Shown here in pieces: positions 44,986 through 53,399 of a stretch of DNA of 64,000 nucleotides (positions are counted from its first letter, which is position 1; each line of letters starts with the position of its first letter). The stretch spans positions 4,859,501-4,923,500 of the forward strand of contig NC_014923.1 of assembly GCF_000185905.1 (NCBI RefSeq), written 5' to 3'. Source of the DNA: Mesorhizobium ciceri biovar biserrulae WSM1271. GTDB taxonomy: Bacteria > Pseudomonadota > Alphaproteobacteria > Rhizobiales > Rhizobiaceae. The notes under the pieces are model-generated. The model saw only the letters and a program-made list of their open reading frames with translations, was not told the origin of the DNA and made no database searches. The position numbers were made by a program, and so were the translations under genes.

Positions 44986-45840
44986 TCAGCCCGACAAGGC
45001 AAGGTTGGCGCTGAGCAGGGTCGCCAGATCGGCTGCCGATCCATCGGCACCGGCGCGCAGCCGGATGGCGAACTCAGCCAAAGGCACCTGCGGCAGGCCA
45101 AGCTGGCGCGGCGCCTCGACAATCCCGGAATGGGCAAAGCGAGCCGTTCGCAGCGTCAGTGCGACACCGGCGTTCACGGCTGTGCGCAGGCCGGCCAGAC
45201 TGGCGCTGCCGGCAGCAATGCGGTAGCGGCGGCCGGCGGCATCGAGTGCGGCAAGTGCCGCTTCGCGAAAACCGCAATATGGATCGAGCAGCGCCAGCGG
45301 CAGTTCCTCCTGCCGCGTGGCCAGCCCCTTTTGTGAGCATAGCCATATCATCGGCTCGCGCAGCACGCCGACTTCGTCCGCCGCTGCCGTCTGGCGCATG
45401 ACGATCGCCAGATCGAGGCCGCCAGACTGCAGCGCCTGCGCCAACTCGGCGGAACGGCCGACCCGCAGTTCGATCCTGACGCGCGGATGGCTGCCGGCGA
45501 AAGCACGCAGCAGATCCGGCAGGCCGCTGTCGGCAAAATCCTGCGTCGTGCCGATGGCAACGCGCCCGGCAGCGCGGGCGCCCTTCAGCGCCAGCCAAGC
45601 CTCGCGATGGACGGCAAGAATGCGCTTGGCGTGGCCGACGAGATCCTCACCCGCCGGCGTCAAACCACGTCCCCGCCCCTGCGGCGCCAGCAGCGGCTCA
45701 CCGACGACTTCCTCCAGCCGCTGCATCTGGGCGGTCACCGCCGAGGGCGAACGGCCGATGCTTGCAGCCGCCTGGGCCAGCGAGCCGCTGTCGACGAAAG
45801 CAAGGAAGGTTCGGAGCAGATCGGGATCGAGCGTTTCCAT
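44986..45840 (-). CDS. LysR family regulator
   Basis: 284 residues. N-terminal winged helix (LLRTFLAFVDSGSLAQAAASIGRSPSAVTAQMQRLE) and a LysR substrate-binding domain. Its start codon lies inside a 23-bp palindrome (45839-45861), so autoregulation is likely, and the divergent tautomerase gene 113 bp away is the obvious target. No good Shine-Dalgarno precedes the ATG. Confidence 0.9.
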   Translation of the reverse strand: METLDPDLLRTFLAFVDSGSLAQAAASIGRSPSAVTAQMQRLEEVVGEPLLAPQGRGRGLTPAGEDLVGHAKRILAVHREAWLALKGARAAGRVAIGTTQDFADSGLPDLLRAFAGSHPRVRIELRVGRSAELAQALQSGGLDLAIVMRQTAAADEVGVLREPMIWLCSQKGLATRQEELPLALLDPYCGFREAALAALDAAGRRYRIAAGSASLAGLRTAVNAGVALTLRTARFAHSGIVEAPRQLGLPQVPLAEFAIRLRAGADGSAADLATLLSANLALSG

Positions 45841-45861
45841 ACTTCGATACTATCGAAGTAT
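45839..45861. promoter_or_regulatory. Perfect 23-bp palindrome at the LysR start
   Basis: ATACTTCGATA and TATCGAAGTAT flank one central base. It overlaps the start codon of the LysR gene (CAT at 45838-45840) and contains the T-N11-A pattern of LysR boxes. Best read as the operator of the divergent LysR/tautomerase pair. Confidence 0.7.
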
Positions 45862-45953
45862 CATTTAAAAACAATTCGATTTTTTTGCCTAAAAGGTGGT
45901 GGCATGGTTGTTTCAACGGCGATCGGACGCCGCTCAAGCCAAGGAGAAGAAGA

Positions 45954-46361
45954 ATGCCTATCATCAACATCAGCGTCACCGGCAAACCTGACGCGGCGCT
46001 TTCCGCTCGCATCGCAAAGGAGGCCACAGAAATCACCGCGACGCAGCTGCGCAAGGACCCGACGATCACGGCAGTTGCCGTGTCCTATGTCGATCCGCAG
46101 CACTGGTTCGCCGGCGGCAAGTCGCTGGCCGAGCACGGCACCAACACGTTCTGGCTTGATATCAAGGTGGTCGACGGCACCAACACCAAGCTTGAGCTGG
46201 AGGCCTATCTGAAGGCGATCTTCGCAGCCTTCGGCCGTCTGCTGGGCGGCGTGCACGAGGAGAGCTACGCCTTCGTGCATGAAGTGCCGGCAGCCGCTTA
46301 CGGCTATGGCGGCAAGACGCAGGAATTTCGTTTCATCAGTGGACGGCTGCAGGCGGCGTGA
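45954..46361 (+). CDS. Tautomerase family protein
   Basis: 135 residues starting MPIINISVTGK, which leaves Pro1 as the catalytic base after Met removal. The 4-oxalocrotonate tautomerase/MIF-like fold is seen in the beta-alpha-beta start and KLELEAYLKAIFAAFG. Longer than the 60-aa 4-OT subunit. AAGGAGAAG lies upstream. Divergent from its likely LysR regulator. Confidence 0.82.
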   Translation: MPIINISVTGKPDAALSARIAKEATEITATQLRKDPTITAVAVSYVDPQHWFAGGKSLAEHGTNTFWLDIKVVDGTNTKLELEAYLKAIFAAFGRLLGGVHEESYAFVHEVPAAAYGYGGKTQEFRFISGRLQAA

Positions 46362-46484
46362 GAAGCAGCTTCCCGCACCAAGGGAAGCAAAAGCTCCGCA
46401 TTGACCTTGCTCCCACATCGTCTAGGTTCTGGCCGACACGGCCGCAAAGAGCCGAGATGCTAAAAACGTTGGGAGAGACGCGGC

Positions 46485-48707
46485 ATGATCCTGACACTGG
46501 CGCTGCTTGCGGGTCTTGTTCTGGCCTGGCTCCTGATTGGCGTGGCGGAAAAATTCCGCCTCGGCCTACGCTTCACCCAGGCGCTGCTCTATGTCCCGTT
46601 CAAGCTTGCCTACCGGATCGGAGACAGCCGCATCAGGATCGCCCGCAAGGCGCAGGCCCCAGTCATCTACGTCATCTCTCATCAATCGCGCTTCGAGCCG
46701 GCGCTGATGCTGTCGCTGCTGCCGGAAGACACGCTGCATATTCTCGATGAGGTCTCGGCGCGCTCGCCGTGGCTCGAACCTTGGCGCGAGCTTGGCCGTA
46801 CCATCGCCTTCAACGCCGAACATGTCTTCGTCAGCCGCCGGCTGGTGCGGGTGCTGAAGGGCAAGGGCCGGCTCGCTGTCTATCTGCCGGATGCAGTCGA
46901 GCCCGACGTCAAGACGTTTCGGTTGTTTCGTGCCGTCACCCGCATCGCCATGCAGGCCGATGCCAAGATCGTGCCGATCTTCGTCGGCGGCGCGCGCAGC
47001 CTGCCGGTGTCGTTGACGCCTGGGGACAAGGCGCCACGACACTGGTTTCCGCAACTGTCGATCAGCGTGCTGGAGCCGATGACCATCACTGAGTTGGTGG
47101 CGCGCAACCCCGAGCAGGCCTCGAACACCAACGCGCTGTTCGACCGTGTCGCCGAGGCGCGGCTCTTCGGCACCAACCTCGATCGTGGCCTGTTCCTGGC
47201 CATGCGCGATGCCGCCGACCGCGTCGGCGCTTCGCATATCATCATCGAGGACGTGATCTCCGGCGCGCTGAGCTACCGCAAGCTGTTCATCGGCGCCCGC
47301 GTCCTGGGCAGGCGCTTCGAGGCGGTAACGGCTCCGGGCGAGGCAGTCGGCGTGATGCTGCCCAATGCCAATGGCGTCGTGCTGTCGCTCACCGGCCTTC
47401 TGTCGGCCGGCCGGGTGGCGGCGATGATCAACTACACGGCCGGGCCGGCGAGCGTCACCGCGGCCGTGCGCACGGCGGTGATAAGGACCGTGATTTCGTC
47501 CCGCGCGTTCGTCGAGAAGGCCGACCTTGCCGATATCGTCGCGGCGGTCGAAAAGGGCGGCGCCAGGCTTCTCTGGCTCGAGGATGTGCGGGAGAGCGTC
47601 ACCGCGCTGGACAAGCTTGCCGCCGCCTTGCTGTGGCGCTGGCCGCTGCAGCGACAGGACGCGGCCAAGCCGGCGGTGATCCTGTTCACCTCGGGCTCGG
47701 AAGGCACGCCGAAGGCAGTCGTGCTGTCGCACAAGAACCTTTACGCCAACGCCATGCAGGCTGAGGCGCGCATCACCATCTCGCCCGCCGACATCCTGCT
47801 CAACGTGCTGCCGGTGTTCCATTCGTTCGGCCTGACGGGCGGCACCATCCTGCCGCTGGTCACCGGGGTAAAACTGTTCCTCTACCCCTCGCCGCTGCAC
47901 TACAAGATCATCCCCGAGGTTGCGCGCAAGGGGAAACCGACCATTATGTTCGGCACCGACACGTTCCTCGCCAACTATGCGCGTACCGCCAAGGACGGCG
48001 ATTTTTCCAGCCTGCGCTTCGTCGTTGCCGGCGCCGAGGCGGTGAAGCCGGAAACCCGCCGCGTCTATCGCGAACGCTTCCAGGCCGAGATCATCGAAGG
48101 GTTCGGGCTGACAGAGGCGGCGCCGGTGGTTGCCGTCAACACGGCAATCCATGGCCGCGACGGTACCGTCGGGCGGCTGCTGCCGGCCATGCGCATGAAG
48201 CTTGAGCCGATCGAAGGCATTTCCGATGCCGGCCAATTGTGGCTCGACGGACCGAACCTGATGATGGGCTATATGACATCGGACCGCCCCGGTGAATTGC
48301 AGCCGCTGACGGGCTGGCACGACACCGGCGACATCGTCGCTGTCGACCGCGAAGGCTTCATCACCATTCGCGGCCGCGCCAAGCGCTTCGCCAAGATCGC
48401 CGGCGAGATGGTGTCGCTGGGTGCTGTCGAGATGCTGGTGCAGTCGTTGTGGCCGGAAGAACGCCATGCGGCGGTAGCGGTGCCGGACAAGAGGCGCGGC
48501 GAGCGCATTGTGCTGGTCACCACCGCCGACGACGCCAATCCCGACGAGTTGCGCAGATTCGGCAAACAAGCGGGCGCCGCCGAACTGATGGTGCCCAACG
48601 ACATCGTCAAGGTCGAGGAAATCCCGGTGCTGGGTTCGGGCAAGACCGACTATGTCTCGACCCGAAAGCTGGCGATCGACAGGCTGGGGCTCGGCGTCGC
48701 GGCCTGA
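46485..48707 (+). CDS. aas: Bifunctional acyltransferase / acyl-ACP synthetase (Aas-like)
   Basis: 740 residues. N-terminal PlsC-like domain (about 55-200) and C-terminal AMP-dependent synthetase (about 390-735) with FTSGSEGTPKAVVLSHKN, GFGLTEAAPVVAVN and WHDTGDIVAVD. In E. coli, Aas re-acylates lysophosphatidylethanolamine. The HX4D box of the acyltransferase reads SHQSRFE (H66...E71), an HX4E variant. GGGAGAG precedes the ATG. Convergent with pssA, whose stop is 27 bp away. Confidence 0.87.
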   Translation: MILTLALLAGLVLAWLLIGVAEKFRLGLRFTQALLYVPFKLAYRIGDSRIRIARKAQAPVIYVISHQSRFEPALMLSLLPEDTLHILDEVSARSPWLEPWRELGRTIAFNAEHVFVSRRLVRVLKGKGRLAVYLPDAVEPDVKTFRLFRAVTRIAMQADAKIVPIFVGGARSLPVSLTPGDKAPRHWFPQLSISVLEPMTITELVARNPEQASNTNALFDRVAEARLFGTNLDRGLFLAMRDAADRVGASHIIIEDVISGALSYRKLFIGARVLGRRFEAVTAPGEAVGVMLPNANGVVLSLTGLLSAGRVAAMINYTAGPASVTAAVRTAVIRTVISSRAFVEKADLADIVAAVEKGGARLLWLEDVRESVTALDKLAAALLWRWPLQRQDAAKPAVILFTSGSEGTPKAVVLSHKNLYANAMQAEARITISPADILLNVLPVFHSFGLTGGTILPLVTGVKLFLYPSPLHYKIIPEVARKGKPTIMFGTDTFLANYARTAKDGDFSSLRFVVAGAEAVKPETRRVYRERFQAEIIEGFGLTEAAPVVAVNTAIHGRDGTVGRLLPAMRMKLEPIEGISDAGQLWLDGPNLMMGYMTSDRPGELQPLTGWHDTGDIVAVDREGFITIRGRAKRFAKIAGEMVSLGAVEMLVQSLWPEERHAAVAVPDKRRGERIVLVTTADDANPDELRRFGKQAGAAELMVPNDIVKVEEIPVLGSGKTDYVSTRKLAIDRLGLGVAA

Positions 48708-48734
48708 GTCGGATCAAGCACTTCCGCCGACCTT

Positions 48735-49553
48735 CTAACCTATATCCGAAGGCGGTACCTTCTCGCCCTCCAGCTTGGCGCGTTTCGAATAGGCGCGCAC
48801 ACTGAACGGCAGGAAGATCAGGTAGCCGGCAACCGAAGCGGTCAGCGTGTACCAGGGGTAGGTCATCAGCAGCAGTACGTAGAGCACGACACCCAGGATG
48901 ATCGGCAACACCCTGTCGCCCGGGATTTTCAGGCTCTTGCCGGAATAGACCGGCAGCCGGCTGACCAGCAGGAAGGCGACCAGTATGGTAAAGCCGGTGG
49001 CGACGAAGGCCGCTGGACGACTGGGCTCCAGCCCTGTGCGCAGGAAATAGAGATAGAGCGGCAGCATCACCAGCACAGCACCAGCCGGCGCCGGCACGCC
49101 GACGAAATATTCGGACTGCCATATCGGGCGGTCGGCCTTCTCGTCGTCGAGCACGTTGAAGCGGGCGAGCCTTAGCCCGCAGGCGATGGCGAACAGCAAG
49201 GCCGCAATCCAGCCCGGCGAGCCGGCACGGTCGAGCAGGAAGGCATAAAGCACCAAAGCCGGGGCGACGCCGAAATTGACGATGTCGGCCAGCGAATCCA
49301 TCTGGGCGCCGAATTTGGAGGTTGCCTTCAGCATCCGCGCCAAGCGGCCATCAATGCCGTCGAGGAAAGCGGCCAGCAGCACCATCACCACGGCCGGCTC
49401 GAAGCGGCCTTCGAAGCCGAAGCGGATGCCCGACAGACCGGCGCAGATGGCAAGCACGGTGACGAGGTTGGGCAGCACCATGCGCATCGGGATCTCGCGG
49501 ATGCGCGGACCGCCGCTGGCATGGGCCTCGAACTTCTTATACTGCGTGCCCAC
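48735..49553 (-). CDS. pssA: CDP-diacylglycerol-serine O-phosphatidyltransferase
   Basis: 272 residues, makes phosphatidylserine from CDP-diacylglycerol. The CDP-alcohol phosphotransferase signature DG-x2-AR-x8-G-x3-D-x3-D is at 68-90. About eight hydrophobic segments follow. GTG start, three bases after the psd stop, so the two genes are tightly coupled. Confidence 0.94.
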   Translation of the reverse strand: MGTQYKKFEAHASGGPRIREIPMRMVLPNLVTVLAICAGLSGIRFGFEGRFEPAVVMVLLAAFLDGIDGRLARMLKATSKFGAQMDSLADIVNFGVAPALVLYAFLLDRAGSPGWIAALLFAIACGLRLARFNVLDDEKADRPIWQSEYFVGVPAPAGAVLVMLPLYLYFLRTGLEPSRPAAFVATGFTILVAFLLVSRLPVYSGKSLKIPGDRVLPIILGVVLYVLLLMTYPWYTLTASVAGYLIFLPFSVRAYSKRAKLEGEKVPPSDIG

Positions 49554-49556
49554 GGC

Positions 49557-50255
49557 TCAGGAAATCCGCACGAGGGGTGTGCCGGCGACACCGCCGAATT
49601 CGGCCAGCACGGTTTCGCCGCCGACCGCTGTCTGGCCGACGGCAACGCGCGGCGTGGCGGTCAAGGGCAGGAAGACATCGACGCGCGAGCCGAAGCGGAT
49701 CAAGCCGAAACGCTCGCCGGTGCCGATCGAGCCGCCCGCCTCGGCCCAACAGACGATCCGCCGCGCCACCAGGCCGGCGATCTGGACGGCGGCGATCGTG
49801 CCGTTGGGGCTTTCGATGACCAGGCCGTTGCGCTCGTTCTCGGTGCTGGCCTTGTCGAGTTCGGCGTTGAGGAATTTTCCGGGCCGGTGTTCGATCCTGA
49901 CGATACGACCGCGTACCGGGGCGCGGTTCACGTGACAGGAAAAGACATTCATGAACACCGAGATGCGGGTCATCTCGACATTGCCGAGGCCGAGTTCGCG
50001 CGGCGGCACGGCCGGCCCGACCGCCGAGATGATGCCGTCGGCGGGGCTGACCACCAAGCGGTCGTCGACCGGCGTGACGCGCTCGGGATCGCGGAAGAAA
50101 TAAACGCACCAGGCCGTCAGGATCAGACCGATCCAGAACAGGACCGAGGAGAAATAGCCGAGGAAAAGCGTCGCCGCGCCAAAGGCCGCGATGAAGGGAT
50201 AGCCTTCGCGATGGATCGGTACGAACGCGTTCTTGACCGTATCGACAAGGCTCAT
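49557..50255 (-). CDS. psd: Phosphatidylserine decarboxylase
   Basis: 232-residue proenzyme of the short archaeal/alphaproteobacterial type. Self-cleavage at G189-S190 in RFGSRVDVF would form the pyruvoyl subunit; His108 in SCHVNR and the N-terminal membrane spans (22-55) are also present. With pssA it makes phosphatidylethanolamine, a major rhizobial lipid. Confidence 0.93.
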   Translation of the reverse strand: MSLVDTVKNAFVPIHREGYPFIAAFGAATLFLGYFSSVLFWIGLILTAWCVYFFRDPERVTPVDDRLVVSPADGIISAVGPAVPPRELGLGNVEMTRISVFMNVFSCHVNRAPVRGRIVRIEHRPGKFLNAELDKASTENERNGLVIESPNGTIAAVQIAGLVARRIVCWAEAGGSIGTGERFGLIRFGSRVDVFLPLTATPRVAVGQTAVGGETVLAEFGGVAGTPLVRIS

Positions 50256-50453
50256 CAGCTAAAAACAGGCTCCGTTTCAAGTCCGGCCTCAATAGCCGAA
50301 AGCCCCCCTCGCCGCAACGCAACAATCGGCGGCGCGGGCGAACGGGCAAGGGCCTGTCGCCTCAGGATAGCCGAACGCTCCGCGTTCGTGAGGTCGCGAC
50401 CGGCTCGCATGCCTGTGCCACTGGCGTCAGAATTTCGAGACAATCAGCCCAGA

Positions 50454-51746
50454 TCAGTTGGCACCATCGGCTTCGGCGCGCACAAAATGTTCTTCGATCT
50501 CAAGCCTATGGGCATCCGCCAGCGGATCTTCGGCGCCCGACCTCAAGAGCGCGCTCCCGTTGGGAGAGGACACCAAAAACAGCAGTCTACCGTCAGCAGC
50601 AACTGTCCAACTGACGACCGATCCTCCCTCGCTCGGAATCAGCATCGATGGCAAAGCAACTGCTCCTGCCGTATCAATTCCAGCCCTGCGCAAAAGAAGG
50701 TCGAGGGCTGCTGGTGCCCCGTATTCATCAGCCAGTTCGATGACTGTCGCTATTGAATCAGCGCCGACATGCGACAGCTTCAGACCGACACGTGGAGCAC
50801 CTTCGCCAAGTAACTCATCAACGCTATCGACCGGTCCGAGGTCGAGTTGCAGTTCTGTACCATCAGCAGCCAGGTACTGGTATGCAGCCGCATGCGTTGG
50901 CGTGACTACGCACAAACGCACCCTGCCGGCGTTGGTTACGACCGGAAATGTCATCTGCTTCTCGCCATCTATGTCCAACATCCGTCCTTTGCCGAGCCCG
51001 AGCTTAACCTCGGGCTGCGGCAAAGCTGCACAGGCGAGCCCGATGCCCACTTCAAGTCGGCTCGTCATCACTGCTTTCAGATGGAACACCGAACGATGGC
51101 GCAATCGAGGTTCGCGCCTGGAGTTGGCCATCACAATGTCAAGAGTGGCCTCCTGGCATTCGGCATCGTCGACAATCTCCAGTTCAGGCCAGGAGGCTAT
51201 CCAACCCACTGCGCGGGCAAGCATCGGGACGCTGTCTTCCTCCTTGTAAAAAAGATCGTCGAGTCCATCAAGGAAATCAGCGCGGCCACCTTCGAATCCA
51301 GTCTGTTCCTCCGCTTCCTTGGGATGTTCCCGGACCCAAGCAACCATCTGTTTCAAAATAGCTAAATGGTTTTCTGCTCGCATTCCAGCCAAAGCCAAAT
51401 GCACATCCGAGGTGACTTTATCGAGGTGATCACGGTAATTGTGAATAAATTGGCTATGGCCGCCATTAGCCACTTCCATCCCGTATAGGTAAGCGTGAAA
51501 AAACTGCCTCGCTGACGGCGGTATTTCGTGATCTTTGTAGAGGCCCTGATCAAACATTGCGGTCACGAAATCCATGACTGCAGTCACGAGGTCAGCAACG
51601 TAGTTTTCCTTAGCGGCGCGCTCGACTGCTGAAAACGGGACAACAATTGAAGTCACGCGCGGACTGGCCGTCGGTTGCTCCGGCTGGTGCGCCGAAATCG
51701 TTGTCGACTGCTGCAGCCTTTTCTTTCGCGAAAAAATTCCGAACAT
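50454..51746 (-). CDS. DMP19 (DUF4375) domain protein in lower-GC DNA
   Basis: 430 residues; residues about 50-170 look like a DMP19/DUF4375 domain, with YLYGMEVANGGHSQFIHNY (86-104) as the diagnostic block. The remaining ~260 residues match no family I know and look like a beta-rich tail (VALPSMLIPSEGGSVVSWTV, RLLFLVSSPNG). Third-position base use and GC are lower than in the neighbours psd and SMP-30, suggesting acquisition. No partner gene. Function unknown. Confidence 0.65.
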   Translation of the reverse strand: MFGIFSRKKRLQQSTTISAHQPEQPTASPRVTSIVVPFSAVERAAKENYVADLVTAVMDFVTAMFDQGLYKDHEIPPSARQFFHAYLYGMEVANGGHSQFIHNYRDHLDKVTSDVHLALAGMRAENHLAILKQMVAWVREHPKEAEEQTGFEGGRADFLDGLDDLFYKEEDSVPMLARAVGWIASWPELEIVDDAECQEATLDIVMANSRREPRLRHRSVFHLKAVMTSRLEVGIGLACAALPQPEVKLGLGKGRMLDIDGEKQMTFPVVTNAGRVRLCVVTPTHAAAYQYLAADGTELQLDLGPVDSVDELLGEGAPRVGLKLSHVGADSIATVIELADEYGAPAALDLLLRRAGIDTAGAVALPSMLIPSEGGSVVSWTVAADGRLLFLVSSPNGSALLRSGAEDPLADAHRLEIEEHFVRAEADGAN

Positions 51747-52071
51747 TCCAAAGCCTTCTTACCCGGAGGAAAGCAATACCGGTAGATCAGAGTCTGTCAG
51801 CAGAATATCACTTGGAAAAGTGGATAAAAAGGCGCTTGAAATTCATTTTCACTGCGTCTTACCAATATTTTGAAGAACACTTCAACCGATAGTTTGAAGA
51901 ACACTCCAAAAACTGACCTCGAGGCTTCGTCGCGAACTCAGCAAAGAGCAGCCAAACCAAAATTATCGGTTCTGTGCCTGTCGGCAGACCGCTGCCTCGC
52001 CCGTCCTTGGTGAGACAGCGCCATCATGGACCATTTGGCGATGCTGACGCACTCAACAAGGAGTCCCCTAC
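51747..52071. promoter_or_regulatory. Divergent region with repeated dyads
   Basis: 325 bp between the DMP19 gene and the SMP-30 gene, AT-rich for this genome. TTTGAAGAACACTTCAA at 51869-51885 and TTTGAAGAACACTCCAA at 51893-51909 are direct repeats 24 bp apart; the first contains a perfect TTGAAG-AACA-CTTCAA dyad, the second an imperfect one. They look like a pair of regulator sites. Confidence 0.45.
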
Positions 52072-52935
52072 ATGCAGAAACCACCTGCCCCCCAAGCGCA
52101 TCTCGTCACTGCCGGTCTCGCTTTCGGCGAGTCGCCGCGCTGGCATGACGGACGGCTGTGGCTTTGCAACTGGGGCACCGGCGAGATTATCGCCGTCGAT
52201 GCCGACGGCAACCGCGAGGTCATGCTCACCGTACCGGCTGTCCTGCCCTACTCCATTGACTGGCTGCCGGATGGCCGCCTGCTCGTCATCTCCGGCCGCG
52301 AAGGGCTGCTGCTACGACAGGAGGCCGACGGGAGCCTCGTCACTCGCGCCGATTTGCGTGACCTGTCGAAAAGCCCTTGGAACGAGATCGTCGTCGACGG
52401 GCGCGGCAACACCTATGTCAATGGCGGCGGACCGGCGCCGGCTTCTGGCGAGCATTTCAGCCCCGGCACCATCGTGTTGATCACGCCGGACGGCGCGGTC
52501 CGGCAGGTGGCGGAAAATATCGCCTTTGCCAACGGCATGGCAGTGAGCCCGGACAACAAGACGCTGATTGTCGCGGAATCCCATGCCAATCGGCTGACCG
52601 CCTTCGACATTGCCGCCGACGGCAGCCTTGCCAACCGAAGGGTCTGGGCCGACCTCGACGGCTATCCCGACGGCATCTGCCTCGATGCCGAAGGGGCGGC
52701 CTGGTATGCGGATGTTCCCAACAAGCGTTGCGTGCGGGTGCGTGAAGGCGGCGAGGTGCTGCAGACAGTGACCGTCGATCGCGGCTGCTTTGCCTGCATG
52801 CTGGGCGGCACCGACAGGAAAACGCTGTTCATTCTCGCCGCCGAATGGCGCGGCTTCGAGCATATGGTCAGCGACGCCCGCACCGGCCAGGTGTTCAGCG
52901 TCGAAGCGCCGGCACCTGGCATCGGCTGGCCGTAA
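52072..52935 (+). CDS. SMP-30/gluconolactonase family protein
   Basis: 287-residue beta-propeller hydrolase. AFGESPRWHDGRLWLCNW near the N-terminus holds the metal-binding Glu; NEIVVDGRGNTYVNGGG, FANGMAVSPDNKTLIVAES and YPDGICLDAEGAAWYAD supply the other blade loops (Asn and Asp ligands). Cytosolic, no signal peptide. Lactone substrate not identifiable. AAGGAG upstream. Confidence 0.9.
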   Translation: MQKPPAPQAHLVTAGLAFGESPRWHDGRLWLCNWGTGEIIAVDADGNREVMLTVPAVLPYSIDWLPDGRLLVISGREGLLLRQEADGSLVTRADLRDLSKSPWNEIVVDGRGNTYVNGGGPAPASGEHFSPGTIVLITPDGAVRQVAENIAFANGMAVSPDNKTLIVAESHANRLTAFDIAADGSLANRRVWADLDGYPDGICLDAEGAAWYADVPNKRCVRVREGGEVLQTVTVDRGCFACMLGGTDRKTLFILAAEWRGFEHMVSDARTGQVFSVEAPAPGIGWP

Positions 52936-52943
52936 CAGCCTTG

Positions 52944-53291
52944 CTACAGCCCGGGAACCCTCTGATAGTTGGCGATGTCGGCGCGAACGCCGAGCCGGGC
53001 GATCGTCTCCTGCGGGTTGAAGGCGATGCGCTCGTGCGCGGCCTTGACGATCGGCACGACATTGTCGACGGCCGCCTGGCTTTCCCATTCGACGATGGTG
53101 ACGAGGTTGAATTCGCCCGGCCCGGAGAATTGCTCGAGCAGGAAATCCTGCACGAAGCCATGCTGCAGGCGCAGCAATTCATGCGTTGTCCTGACCTTGG
53201 CGAGTATCTCCTCGCGGGCGCCGGCCGGGACGACGAATTTGTCCACCCTGAACACGCTGCCGCCGTTAACAGTCTGATTTATCTTGCTCAT
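52944..53291 (-). CDS. Antibiotic-biosynthesis-monooxygenase-domain protein
   Basis: 115 residues with the ABM ferredoxin-like fold: VFRVDKFVVPAGAREEILAKV, GFVQDFLLEQ and NLVTIVEWESQAAVDN. Such small proteins oxidise quinones or degrade haem-like or other aromatic substrates; this one is unassigned. GGAG upstream of the ATG. A 20-bp palindrome sits about 57 bp before the start, so it is probably regulated on its own. Confidence 0.82.
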   Translation of the reverse strand: MSKINQTVNGGSVFRVDKFVVPAGAREEILAKVRTTHELLRLQHGFVQDFLLEQFSGPGEFNLVTIVEWESQAAVDNVVPIVKAAHERIAFNPQETIARLGVRADIANYQRVPGL

Positions 53292-53302
53292 TTCGATTGC
53301 TC

Positions 53303-53338
53303 CGTTCCTGGATCATGGTGTTTTTTGGGCTCCAGGAA
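53303..53338. repeat. 9-bp inverted repeat upstream of ABM gene
   Basis: GTTCCTGGA and TCCAGGAAC flank about 18 bp. It lies between the 20-bp palindrome and the ABM start and could form an RNA hairpin in its 5' leader. Confidence 0.45.
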
Positions 53339-53347
53339 CGGCCTACA

Positions 53348-53367
53348 ATCTCAACTTAAGTTGAGAT
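53348..53367. promoter_or_regulatory. Perfect 20-bp palindrome upstream of ABM gene
   Basis: ATCTCAACTTAAGTTGAGAT is fully self-complementary. Probably the operator for the ABM gene. The symmetry and CTCAA/TTGAG ends recall MerR/SoxR-class sites, but no matching regulator gene is adjacent. Confidence 0.6.
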
Positions 53368-53399
53368 CAAGTGCAAAAATCAGATCACACGCCGAACCT

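Noticed and set aside
46566..48569. Long open frame opposite aas
   Set aside because: Very GC-rich DNA gives long antisense frames. Translation is Arg/Gln/His-rich with no domain, and aas is well supported.
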